Below, one piece after another: positions 26,508 through 34,278 of a stretch of DNA of 34,278 bases. Every line of letters starts with the position of its first letter. Within the stretch, counting starts at the first letter, position 1. The stretch is from Betaproteobacteria bacterium (GTDB lineage: Bacteria > Pseudomonadota > Gammaproteobacteria > Burkholderiales > SG8-39), in the NCBI GenBank assembly GCA_022340705.1, contig JAJDNJ010000115.1, positions 1 to 34,278 on the forward strand, written 5' to 3'. The notes beneath the pieces were generated by a model. It saw only the letters and a program-made list of their open reading frames with translations. It had not been told where the DNA came from and ran no database searches. The position numbers and the translations under genes are program-made.

Positions 26508-27602
26508 ATGAAAAGTTCCGCACTCTTCGCGCTGACGGCCCTCGCGGTCGCCCTGCCCGGCCATGCGACGGCCGAGTCGAGTGTGACCATCTCCGGCTTT
26601 TTCAAGGTGAGCTACGAATACGTCAAGCTTGGCGACTACAGCGGCACCGGCCACAACAGCGAGGATCGCGTGGTCGACGATTTTTCGCGCATCTACTTCC
26701 GCGTGGTCGAGGACCTCGGCGCGGGCCTGCAGGCGATTGGCCAGGTCGAGTGGCGCATCAATATACCGAAAGGCCAGGACGGGGCGAACGGCGAGAACTG
26801 GGTCGGACTGAAAAGCAAGCGCTTCGGCACGCTGACCTTCGGGCGCAATGATCTGTACTACAACCAAACGCCGTCGACGATCATCAGCAAAGGCTCGTTG
26901 CGCGCCTGGAATACGTCGATCATCTCGGCGGCCGGAGGCGGCGGCACATTGATCGCCAACGGCAGTCGAACACCCAACACGATCTACTATCAGACGCCGC
27001 GTTGGGGCAACTTCGATGTGATTGGAGCGTACTCGTCGAATCCCCTCAATCCACCCCAGGAGGCTGACATCGGCAGCACGCTGCGCAAGGGACGGGGTTT
27101 TAATGTCACGCCGCGCTACATGACGCCTGACTGGGGCGTGATCTACAGCTACTGGGACGCGAAACAGGACGCAAGCCCGGCGCATCAGAAGGCAAACCGG
27201 GTTTGGGGCTTCTATCAGATCAAGCGCTTCCGCATCGGCGCGGCGTACGACTGGACGAAGATCAAGAACGACGTGACGGGGGTCACGACCAGCAAACGCA
27301 ATGCCTGGTCAATCCCGCTCTCCTACCAGACGGGCCGGCACAACTTCTGGCTCGAGTACAGCCAGGCGCAGAACGACAAAGCGACTCCGGGCAACGACGG
27401 CGCGAAGATGTGGGCGGTGGCGTATGCCTACGATTTCTCGCGCCGCACCTCGGTCGGCCTGACCTACGCCCGAATCAAAAACGAAGACGCGGCGTTCTAC
27501 AACCTGTGGTATTCGGCCACCGGGGTGGGCAATGCCGACGCTGCGGTGGCGCCCGGAGAGAACCCGAGCATCGTCGGCATGACAGTGCGCCACGCGTTCT
27601 AG
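26508..27602 (+). CDS. Outer-membrane porin (Gram-negative general porin family)
   Basis: 364-aa porin with signal peptide (cut near residue 22 after ATA). The mature chain opens SVTISGFFKVSYEYV, typical of betaproteobacterial porins. Amphipathic strands continue throughout, with QAIGQVEWRINI and SKRFGTLTFGRNDL typical of the region before constriction loop L3. The C-terminus VRHAF ends in the phenylalanine required by the BAM complex. It likely forms a trimeric 16-strand channel. It follows speB by 112 nt; the structured leader with its own hairpins suggests separate control rather than membership in the polyamine operon. Polyamine uptake is possible but unsupported. Confidence 0.92.
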   Translation: MKSSALFALTALAVALPGHATAESSVTISGFFKVSYEYVKLGDYSGTGHNSEDRVVDDFSRIYFRVVEDLGAGLQAIGQVEWRINIPKGQDGANGENWVGLKSKRFGTLTFGRNDLYYNQTPSTIISKGSLRAWNTSIISAAGGGGTLIANGSRTPNTIYYQTPRWGNFDVIGAYSSNPLNPPQEADIGSTLRKGRGFNVTPRYMTPDWGVIYSYWDAKQDASPAHQKANRVWGFYQIKRFRIGAAYDWTKIKNDVTGVTTSKRNAWSIPLSYQTGRHNFWLEYSQAQNDKATPGNDGAKMWAVAYAYDFSRRTSVGLTYARIKNEDAAFYNLWYSATGVGNADAAVAPGENPSIVGMTVRHAF

Positions 27603-27692
27603 TTCCAGTTCTAGTTCTCGTTCCGGTCCGACGCTGGCCCGCCACGCGCGGCGCACCGCGTATGGGCGTGGCATGATGGCGGCTTTTGCGCC

Positions 27693-28805
27693 ATGAACAT
27701 GTCAATGAAGGGCGACCTCGTTCGGACGATTCTCCAGGTTCTGGTCATCGCGGCGCTCGTCATCGCCTCGCTCTGGATCATTAGCCCCTTCCTTCCGGCG
27801 ATCGTCTGGGCAACGATGATCGTGGTCGCCACCTGGCCGCTGTTTCTCGGACTCGAGGCACGGCTCTGGGGTCGACGCGGCCCGGCGATCGGCGTGATGA
27901 CGATCGCGATCCTGCTCGTGCTGTTCGTGCCCCTGTCGCTCGCGATCAGTGCGCTGGTCGACAATGCCGATGCCGCCGTCGCGTTCGGCAAACGGATCGC
28001 CCATGAGGGACTACCGCATCTTCCGGCCAGCGTCGAGCAGCTGCCGCTGATCGGCCAGCCGCTCACCAAGGCCTGGAACGGCGTGCTCGAGCTGGGACTT
28101 GCGGATCTGTGGAAACGCGTCGCGCCCTACCTCGGGCAGACCGCGAAATGGATCGCATCCCAAGCGGGCGGGCTCGGACTCGTCGCGCTGCACTTCATCC
28201 TCACCGCCGTGATCGCGGGCGTGCTGTACGCCTACGGCGAAAGCGCCGCCCAGGCAATCCAGCGCTTCGTCTCGCGCCTGGCAGGCGCGAGCGGTGAGGC
28301 CTCGGTGGTGCTCGCCGGGCAGGCGATCCGTGCGGTCGCGATGGGGATCGTGGTCACCGCGCTGATCCAGTCGCTCGTCGGCGGCCTCGGTCTGCTGGTC
28401 GCCGGCGTGCCGCATGTCAGCGTGCTCGCGGCGCTCATGTTCATGTTCTGCATCGCGCAGCTCGGCCCGGGGCTCGTGCTGTTTCCGGCTGTAGCCTGGA
28501 TGTACTGGCGCGGGGATTCCGGCTGGGCGACGTTCCTGCTCATCTGGTCGATCGGGACCGTTTCGATGGACAACTTCCTGCGCCCGATCCTCATTCGGCG
28601 CGGCGCCGATCTGCCGCTGCTGCTGATCTTCGCCGGCGTGATCGGCGGCCTGCTGGCGATGGGACTGATCGGCCTGTTCGTCGGTCCCGTCGTGCTCGCG
28701 GTGACCTACCGCCTGGCCGAGGCCTGGACCAACGAAGGGCTGCCGCAGGCCGCCGGCTTTGTTCAGGAATCACGCGCGCCGGACGGCGGGTCCAGCGGGA
28801 ACTGA
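27693..28805 (+). CDS. AI-2E family transporter (YdiK/PerM-like)
   Basis: 370-aa polytopic inner-membrane protein with about seven or eight transmembrane segments. It has the arrangement of the AI-2E/UPF0118 family: two N-terminal helices (TILQVLVIAALVIASLWIIS), a third, a long periplasmic/cytoplasmic region at about 90-150, then a C-terminal helical bundle with GGLGLLVAGVPHVSVLAALM and NFLRPILIRRGADLPLLLIF. Members export AI-2 or other solutes, or act as ion antiporters; the substrate here is unknown. ATGs at 27699 and 27705 are alternative starts. The MFS gene begins 5 nt after the stop, so the two are cotranscribed. Confidence 0.88.
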   Translation: MNMSMKGDLVRTILQVLVIAALVIASLWIISPFLPAIVWATMIVVATWPLFLGLEARLWGRRGPAIGVMTIAILLVLFVPLSLAISALVDNADAAVAFGKRIAHEGLPHLPASVEQLPLIGQPLTKAWNGVLELGLADLWKRVAPYLGQTAKWIASQAGGLGLVALHFILTAVIAGVLYAYGESAAQAIQRFVSRLAGASGEASVVLAGQAIRAVAMGIVVTALIQSLVGGLGLLVAGVPHVSVLAALMFMFCIAQLGPGLVLFPAVAWMYWRGDSGWATFLLIWSIGTVSMDNFLRPILIRRGADLPLLLIFAGVIGGLLAMGLIGLFVGPVVLAVTYRLAEAWTNEGLPQAAGFVQESRAPDGGSSGN

Positions 28806-28810
28806 GTTCG

Positions 28811-30088
28811 ATGCGCGGACACCCCGGACGCGGCGCCGGGCAGGTTGAGTCGACCTACGCCTGGACCCGCCTGTTCGCTTCGCTCGCGCTGATGACGATC
28901 GGCGGCACCGGTATGTATGCGGTTGTCGTCGCCCTGCCGCTGGTACAGGCCGAGTTTGCGGTAGCGCGTTCCGCGGCCTCGCTGCCCTACACGCTCACCA
29001 TGGTCGGATTCGGTCTGGGTGGCGTGCTCATGGGCCGCCTTTCGGACCGCTTCGGCGTGATCGTTCCAGTGCTCATTGGCGCAACGAGCCTCGGTCTCGG
29101 CTTCGTCGCGGCAGGCGCGGCACCGAGCCTTCTCGTCTTCGCCCTGGCGCAGGGCGCGATCATCGGCTTTCTCGGCAGCTCGGCGACCTTTGCGCCGCTG
29201 GTGGCAGATATCTCGTTCTGGTTTTCGCGCCGACGTGGACTGGCGGTGGCGATCTGCATCAGCGGCAACTACCTCGCCGGGGCGCTCTGGCCGCCCGTGT
29301 TACAGCATTTTTTCGACGTCTACGGCTGGCGCGCGACCTTTCAGGGCGTCGGCGTGTTCAGCCTACTCGCGATGCTGCCGCTTGCACTCGTGCTGCGTCG
29401 CCGGCCGCCGAGCCTTGCGGCGTCTGCGGCCGAAACGCGCGCGCGCGCCGGGTCGACCGCGCCACTGGGCATGCCGCCAGGCCTGCTGCAGTTCTGGCTC
29501 TGTGTCGCGGGGGTGGCCTGCTGCGTGGCGATGTCCATGCCCCAGGTCCATATCGTCGCCTACTGCGGTGATCTCGGCTTTCACGCCGCGCGCGGCGCCG
29601 AGATGCTCTCGCTGATGCTGGGCTTCGGCATCGTCAGCCGGCTCGCCTCAGGCTGGATCTCCGACCGCATCGGCGGTCTGCGCACGCTCCTGCTCGGCTC
29701 GAGCCTGCAGGCGATCGCGCTGACCCTGTTCCTGCCGTTCGACGGTCTCGCGACGCTGTACGTGATCTCGGCGCTGTTCGGCCTGTTCCAGGGCGGCATC
29801 GTGCCCTCCTACGCCATCATCGTGCGCGAGTACTTCACCCCCCTCGAGGCGGGCCGGCGCGTCGGCACGGTGCTGATGGCGACGCTGTTCGGTATGGCGC
29901 TCGGCGGCTGGCTCTCGGGCGCGATCTTCGATCTCACCGGCAGCTACCGCGCCGCATTCATCAACGGCATCGGCTGGAACTTGCTCAATCTGGCGATCGT
30001 GATCGCCTTGCTGCGCCGCGCGGGCGGACTTCGGATCACTTCTTCCAGCGCACAAGCAGCAGCAGCGGGAGTACGACGAGCGACGTGA
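28811..30088 (+). CDS. MFS transporter (monocarboxylate/oxalate-formate-like)
   Basis: 425-aa major-facilitator protein with about 12 transmembrane segments. The loop 2-3 motif is GRLSDRFGVIVP. The N-terminal ALMTIGGTGMYAVVVALPLV and the central loop with RRRPPSL between the two six-helix halves fit the group of anion and carboxylate transporters. It is downstream of and coupled to the AI-2E-family gene. Its last 53 nt overlap the end of the convergent DHA2-type transporter gene, and its Ser/Ala/Arg-rich tail is encoded by that overlap. Confidence 0.86.
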   Translation: MRGHPGRGAGQVESTYAWTRLFASLALMTIGGTGMYAVVVALPLVQAEFAVARSAASLPYTLTMVGFGLGGVLMGRLSDRFGVIVPVLIGATSLGLGFVAAGAAPSLLVFALAQGAIIGFLGSSATFAPLVADISFWFSRRRGLAVAICISGNYLAGALWPPVLQHFFDVYGWRATFQGVGVFSLLAMLPLALVLRRRPPSLAASAAETRARAGSTAPLGMPPGLLQFWLCVAGVACCVAMSMPQVHIVAYCGDLGFHAARGAEMLSLMLGFGIVSRLASGWISDRIGGLRTLLLGSSLQAIALTLFLPFDGLATLYVISALFGLFQGGIVPSYAIIVREYFTPLEAGRRVGTVLMATLFGMALGGWLSGAIFDLTGSYRAAFINGIGWNLLNLAIVIALLRRAGGLRITSSSAQAAAAGVRRAT

Positions 30089-31559
30089 AGATGAAGAAGT
30101 AAAACGCGTCGATGTAGCCGATCATCGCCGATTGGCGCGCAATTTCCTTGCCGAGCGCGGCCAGTCCGCGCGTGCTGTCGATGTTCCAGCCGCCCATCAC
30201 CCAGGGCAGGTGGAGCGCCTCGTTATACGGGTTGACGAGGGTGCTCATTTCCGCGTAATTCGCGCGCGACATGCGCAGCGCAAGCGTGATGCTGAGCGAG
30301 ATGTGCACGCTCGAGCCGATGTTGCGCACCATGTGAAAGATCGCCGAGCCCTCACCGACGAATTCCGGCTTCAGGGTGGAGAACGTGACCACCGTGATCG
30401 CGACCCACATCACGCCGACGCCGAATCCCTGCAGCGCCATCGGCCAGAACACGTGCGCGGTGCTCAGATTCACGTCGAGCTGTGCGAGCTGCCAGCCGGC
30501 GACCGCCTGCAGGAGAAAGCCGAACCCGATCATGAAACGCGGATCGAAGCGGCTCGCCCAGATCATCAGCGCGAAGGCGACGAAGGTTCCCGAGCCGCGC
30601 GCGCCGAGCACGAAGCCGATCACCGAGTCGGGATAACCGCTCACCCCCTGGAGCATCGGCGGGAGCAGCGTCATCGGGGTGAAGTTGAGCATCCCGAACA
30701 CGGTCACCAGGACGATGCCGATTACGAAGTTGCGGTCGCGTAGCAGCAGCGGGCTGAGGAACGGACGCTCGGCGGTCAGGGTATGCGCGATGAAGATGTA
30801 GAGCGCCAGCCCGGTCAGCGCCGCGTACGCGATGATCTCGCCGGACGAGAACCAGTCGGCGCGCTCGCCGCGATCGAGCATGAGTTGCAGGCAGGCAACC
30901 GAGACCGCGAGCGTGAGAAATCCGGTCCAGTCAAGCCGCACGCGGGCGCGCTGGCCTTCGCGATCATGGATGAAGAACCAGGTGCCGGCGAGCGCGAGCA
31001 GACTGAACGGCACGATCATGTAGAACACCCAGCGCCAGTTGTAGGCCTCGCTCAGGTAGCCACCGACCACGGGCCCCACGATCGGCCCGACCACGGAGCC
31101 GACGCCGAAGATCGCGATGACCGTGCCATGTAGGCGTTTCGGATAGGTCGCGAGAACGATGGCCTGCGCCACCGGCACCAGTGGCGCGCCGAAGGCGCCC
31201 TGCAGGGCGCGGTACAGGACCAGGCTGTCGAGCGAGTCGGCAAGCCCGCAGGCGAGCGACGCGAGACCAAAACCGATTACGCAGCCGTTGCACACCCGGC
31301 GCCAGCCGAGACGTGACACCAGCCAGCCCGAGAGCGGCGTGAACACCGCGGTGGCGACGATGTTTGAGGTCACCACCCAGGCGATCTGGTCCTGAGTTGC
31401 CGACAGCGCGCCCTGCATCTGCGGCAGCGACACGTTCGCGATGGTGACCGTCATCGCATAGAGGAAGGTCACCGAGGTGCAGGTAAACAGCACCAGGGCG
31501 CGGCGTATCCACGCAGCCGTGCTTTCGTCCTCGGGAAGCGGAATCGCGTGCGTGCTCAT
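30036..31559 (-). CDS. DHA2-family MFS transporter (EmrB/QacA-like, 14 TM)
   Basis: 507-aa proton-driven exporter with about 14 transmembrane segments. Motif A-like sequence is SGWLVSRLGWRRV and motif C is GVGSVVGPIVGPVVGGYL, which marks antiporters. The opening TVTIANVSLPQMQGALSAT followed by QDQIAWVVTS is typical of EmrB. Usual substrates are hydrophobic drugs, uncouplers and organic acids. No EmrA-like membrane-fusion gene is adjacent. The gene starts 27 nt after the AtuA-family stop on the same strand, so it is probably cotranscribed with it and could export an intermediate. It overlaps the convergent MFS gene by 53 nt. Confidence 0.9.
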   Translation of the reverse strand: MSTHAIPLPEDESTAAWIRRALVLFTCTSVTFLYAMTVTIANVSLPQMQGALSATQDQIAWVVTSNIVATAVFTPLSGWLVSRLGWRRVCNGCVIGFGLASLACGLADSLDSLVLYRALQGAFGAPLVPVAQAIVLATYPKRLHGTVIAIFGVGSVVGPIVGPVVGGYLSEAYNWRWVFYMIVPFSLLALAGTWFFIHDREGQRARVRLDWTGFLTLAVSVACLQLMLDRGERADWFSSGEIIAYAALTGLALYIFIAHTLTAERPFLSPLLLRDRNFVIGIVLVTVFGMLNFTPMTLLPPMLQGVSGYPDSVIGFVLGARGSGTFVAFALMIWASRFDPRFMIGFGFLLQAVAGWQLAQLDVNLSTAHVFWPMALQGFGVGVMWVAITVVTFSTLKPEFVGEGSAIFHMVRNIGSSVHISLSITLALRMSRANYAEMSTLVNPYNEALHLPWVMGGWNIDSTRGLAALGKEIARQSAMIGYIDAFYFFIFTSLVVLPLLLLVRWKK

Positions 31560-31586
31560 CGATGCAAATGCGCGGCGCGCTGCGGC

Positions 31587-33386
31587 TCAGCCATCGAGCA
31601 GGCGATGCACCTCGGCGAGCGCGCGCGGCACCGTCACCGGCAGGTCGAGCAGCATTTGCGCGAATCCCTTGCCCAGAGGATCGGCGCGCATCGACGCGAT
31701 CCCGCCGCCGTCGAGCGCGTTCTCGAGCACGAAATTGAAGGCCCGGATGCCGGGTACGTCGTAGCGCCGCACCGGCCCCTCGACGCAGTAGGCGAAGTAC
31801 TGCGCGACGCGCTCGGCGGTCACCTGCTGCGCGATCGGGGCGAGAAAATCCTCGTGCCGTGCGAGCACGCCGATATTCTCCGTGTTGCCCTTGTCGCCGC
31901 TGCGCGCCCAGGCGAGTTTCACCAATGGCACCTCGACGCTGGCAGTATTCGCCGCCGGCGCGAATGCACCATAGCGCTGCGGCGCAGCCTGCGGCGCCGT
32001 GCCGCCCGCCGGCGGCGCCACAATCCAGGGCTCGCTCGCCCCATCCACCGTGACGCGCACGGCGACTTCGGTCTTCGGCACCAGAAACGAGAACAGCTTG
32101 ACCACGGGCATCGGCGTCTGGCGCCCGAGCCCGGAGCCGGTGGTTCCGGGCGACCAGGACGTGCCCGCGGGCGCAACTTCGCGCGCGAGAATCTCGAGTG
32201 GCTCGCGCGCGTCGTGCTCGGCAACCAGGCGCATCACAACCTCGCGCGCCTTCTGCGCCCGGCTGTGCGGCCCATAGGCGCTTTCCGCCCCGAGCGCTTC
32301 GATCCGGGTGCGACGGTAATCGGAAATCCCGCGCGCCTTGAAGATCGCGCGTGTACGCTCGAGAATCGCCTCGCCTGTGCGCCGTGCCTTGCCTGCGGCG
32401 TCGATGCCGATGATCGTGAGCTGCGCCGACAGGCGCCAGCCGTCGGCATAGGTGGCCGCAACTTTGTAGTCCGCGGTCGGCGCGGCGCCACGCGCCCCGA
32501 GCACCTCCACGCGCTGCTCGCCGACCGGCGTCATCCGGACGTCGGTGAAATCGCAGACCACGTCCGGCAGCAGATAACGACCGGGGTCGTGCACCTCGTA
32601 GAGCATCTGCTCGCCGACCGTGGCCGGGGTCACCAACCCGCCGGTGCCCTCCGGCTTGGTCACCACGAAACTGCCGTCGGCGCGGCACTCGGCGATCGGA
32701 TAGCCGATGTTCGCCCAGTCGGGAACCCGTTCCCAGTCGGTGTGCAGGCCGCCGGTGGCCTGCGCACCGCATTCGAGCAGATGACCCGCGAGGCTGCCCG
32801 CCGCCAGACGGTCGTAGTCAGTCGACGTCCAGCCGAATTCATGGATCAAGGCGCCGAGCTCGACCGCGCTGTCGACGCAGCGCCCGGTGATCACGATCTG
32901 TGCACCGCGGTCGAGCGCCCGGGCAATCGGGAAGGCACCAAGGTAGGCGTTCGCGCTGACCACTCGCGCCGGCAACGGTGCGCCGCTCCACAGGTCGCGC
33001 ACGTTGCGCGTGCGCAGCGTCTCGATGTTCGGCATCAGGTCGTCGCCCTCGACCACCGCGATCGAAAGCGTGACGCCCGCGGCTTCGGCGACCCGCGCGA
33101 CGGCCGCCGCACAGGCCGCAGGATTGAGCCCTCCGGCATTGCTGATCACGCGGATGCCCTGTGCTGCGATGTCGCGCACGATGCTCCGCATGACGATCGC
33201 TGAAAAGTCGGTCGCGTAGCCGAGCGCAGGATCCTTCTGCCGGGCCCGGGCAAGGATCGACATCGTCAGTTCGGCGAGATAGTCGAATACCAGGTACTGG
33301 ATCTTTCCGTGGCGCACGAGCTGGGGCGCGCCGACGCTCGAATCACCCCAGAATCCCGCTGCGCAGCCGATGCGAACCGTCTTCAA
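31587..33386 (-). CDS. AtuA-family protein (acyclic terpene utilisation, DUF1446)
   Basis: 599-aa protein with two parts. The N-terminal DUF1446/AtuA region (about 1-440) begins KTVRIGCAAGFWGDSSVGAP and includes RVISNAGGLNP, VITGRCVDSAVELGALIHEF and YPIAECRADGSFVVTKPEGT. The smaller C-terminal domain (about 490-599) contains VPLVKLAWARSGDKGNTENI. In Pseudomonas AtuA lies in the citronellol/geraniol pathway, but its biochemical role is not settled and most members sit in other catabolic clusters. No ATG suits the family N-terminus. TTG at 33386, with GAGAG about 9 nt upstream, is chosen; the ATG at 33464 would add 26 unrelated residues. It is likely cotranscribed with the DHA2 transporter and divergent from the DpgC-like gene. 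Confidence 0.88.
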   Translation of the reverse strand: MKTVRIGCAAGFWGDSSVGAPQLVRHGKIQYLVFDYLAELTMSILARARQKDPALGYATDFSAIVMRSIVRDIAAQGIRVISNAGGLNPAACAAAVARVAEAAGVTLSIAVVEGDDLMPNIETLRTRNVRDLWSGAPLPARVVSANAYLGAFPIARALDRGAQIVITGRCVDSAVELGALIHEFGWTSTDYDRLAAGSLAGHLLECGAQATGGLHTDWERVPDWANIGYPIAECRADGSFVVTKPEGTGGLVTPATVGEQMLYEVHDPGRYLLPDVVCDFTDVRMTPVGEQRVEVLGARGAAPTADYKVAATYADGWRLSAQLTIIGIDAAGKARRTGEAILERTRAIFKARGISDYRRTRIEALGAESAYGPHSRAQKAREVVMRLVAEHDAREPLEILAREVAPAGTSWSPGTTGSGLGRQTPMPVVKLFSFLVPKTEVAVRVTVDGASEPWIVAPPAGGTAPQAAPQRYGAFAPAANTASVEVPLVKLAWARSGDKGNTENIGVLARHEDFLAPIAQQVTAERVAQYFAYCVEGPVRRYDVPGIRAFNFVLENALDGGGIASMRADPLGKGFAQMLLDLPVTVPRALAEVHRLLDG

Positions 33387-33457
33387 ATGCCGCTCTCGTC
33401 GAACAAGTCCCCTGGTCGCGTAGGGTAATCGATTCGCCGCGCAGCGCCGCAGCCGTT

Positions 33458-33487
33458 TTGCCAACCGCCGCGTTGGCGCGGTTTAAT
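33458..33487 (+). promoter_or_regulatory. Strong sigma-70 promoter very close to the DpgC-like start
   Basis: TTGCCA (33458-33463, five of six) and TTTAAT (33482-33487, five of six) are 18 bp apart. The start point would fall near 33494, about 6 nt before the ATG at 33500. GCCAAC (33460-33465) and GTTGGC (33472-33477) form an inverted repeat between the two hexamers that could bind a regulator. Confidence 0.55.
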
Positions 33488-33499
33488 CGCTTCCGTGCC

Positions 33500-34278
33500 A
33501 TGAATGCGAACCCGTCGCCGGTCGAACCTGCCGTAGCCGTGCTCGAGCGTGCCGGACTCGATGCCCGAGCGGTGCGCGCCTGGGCGCAGGATCGCCCGCC
33601 CCGCACGACCGAGCTCGCCAGTGACACCGGGCGTTACGGCGCCTTCTGGCGCGCGACCGGCGCGCTGCTCGAGCGTCTGCCCAAGCGCAGCAGGCGGAAC
33701 CCCGCCGAGGCAGCGGCTGCGCAGCAACTCTGCGCCGAGGCACGCGACGCGCGCGAGCGCTTCCTGACGGCGCATGTCAGCGCGGTATACGACGTGCTCA
33801 CCGACCGGCGGACGCACATGCTGCGTGTCGATGCGCTATGCGAGCGCGCCGCCCTCGCCTACCCCGGTCTGGTTCCTGACCGCGCGTCGCTCGAGCGCGA
33901 GGCCGCGCTCGCGCTGTGCGAGAAGGAAGGGCATGAGATCGATCAGGGTCTGCTGCTCGCGCATGTCCTCGCGGACGCGGCGGCGGGAACGCATCTTTGT
34001 CACGCGATGCTGCTGCCGCGCAGCGACAGCCTCGCGCGCGTTGCCGAGCTGGAACGCGAGGGTCATGTCGAACTCGGCGCGGCCAGCGTGCGGCGCGAAG
34101 GATCCGCCTCGATCGTCACGCTCAGCAATCCGCGCTTCCTGAACGCAGAGGACGAGACGACGCTCGATGCCGCGGAGACTGCCGTGGACCTCGCGCTGCT
34201 CGACCCGGCCACCGAGATCTGCGTCCTGCGCGGCAGCGCAGTCGCGCATCCCAAATACGCCGGACGGCGTGTGTTCGG
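33500..34278 (+). CDS. DpgC-like crotonase-fold protein (partial, C-terminus cut by window end)
   Basis: 259 codons are present and open to the right edge. The helical N-terminal region (to about residue 185) contains LAYPGLVPDRASLEREAALA and KEGHEIDQGLLLAHVLADA. The crotonase part starts with SASIVTLSNPRFLNAEDETT, then AVDLALLDPATEICVLRGSA, VAHPKYAGRRVF. This arrangement is that of DpgC, the cofactor-free 3,5-dihydroxyphenylacetyl-CoA dioxygenase of glycopeptide biosynthesis, and its many proteobacterial homologues annotated as enoyl-CoA hydratase/isomerase. The active site itself lies beyond the window. The divergent AtuA-family gene and nearby pump suggest a catabolic unit for an acyl-CoA, but the substrate is unknown. 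Confidence 0.82.
   Translation, partial: MNANPSPVEPAVAVLERAGLDARAVRAWAQDRPPRTTELASDTGRYGAFWRATGALLERLPKRSRRNPAEAAAAQQLCAEARDARERFLTAHVSAVYDVLTDRRTHMLRVDALCERAALAYPGLVPDRASLEREAALALCEKEGHEIDQGLLLAHVLADAAAGTHLCHAMLLPRSDSLARVAELEREGHVELGAASVRREGSASIVTLSNPRFLNAEDETTLDAAETAVDLALLDPATEICVLRGSAVAHPKYAGRRVF

Overview
This is a GC-rich, gene-dense chromosomal window that most resembles a betaproteobacterium (Burkholderiales-like). The evidence is the divergent rluC/rne pair with a long-tailed RNase E, the lmw-ptp/uvrB pair close to a class I aminotransferase, a trimeric-type Gram-negative porin, an AtuA-family protein, and exported proteins with periplasmic signal peptides. I cannot name a genus. There is no prophage, transposase, integrase or CRISPR array. 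Most of the window is ordinary housekeeping and catabolic chromosome with a few local oddities.

Layout. 1-4728: a partial HAD phosphatase and rluC on the minus strand, divergent from rne, which has a long leader ending in a perfect palindrome that buries its Shine-Dalgarno sequence; then a low-molecular-weight protein phosphatase. 4734-10879: uvrB and an aspartate/aromatic aminotransferase, separated by a three-gene ABC importer (binding protein, ATPase, permease). The importer is bracketed by an exact 13-bp direct repeat lying just upstream of uvrB and of the aminotransferase, so it looks like an insertion into a formerly shared divergent promoter region. 10898-14148: an AsmA-like membrane protein, tRNA-Asn(GTT) with promoter and terminator, a secreted nuclease-like protein, and a response regulator with an unusual N-terminal domain. 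14240-20560: single-enzyme genes (nitronate monooxygenase, crotonase, D-2-hydroxyacid dehydrogenase, class II aldolase, epoxide-hydrolase-like protein, SDR), a small conserved protein, and a 113-codon remnant that joins the start of archease to the end of the RNA ligase RtcB.

21181-26395 is the clearest functional unit: speA, a carboxy(nor)spermidine dehydrogenase, nspC and speB in one tightly packed operon. Together they encode arginine to agmatine to putrescine to carboxyspermidine to spermidine, with no need for S-adenosylmethionine decarboxylase. 26396-30088 holds a porin with a duplicated 26-bp hairpin/Shine-Dalgarno unit in its leader, an AI-2E-family membrane protein and an MFS transporter. 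30036-34278 holds a DHA2-type MFS pump, an AtuA-family protein and, divergently, a truncated gene similar to DpgC, the cofactor-free acyl-CoA dioxygenase of the crotonase fold.

The observations most worth following up are the repeat-bracketed ABC cassette, the archease/RtcB chimera, the rne leader hairpin, the compact alternative spermidine operon and the DpgC-like gene with its nearly leaderless promoter. All family calls rest on reading motifs by eye; no database search was run.
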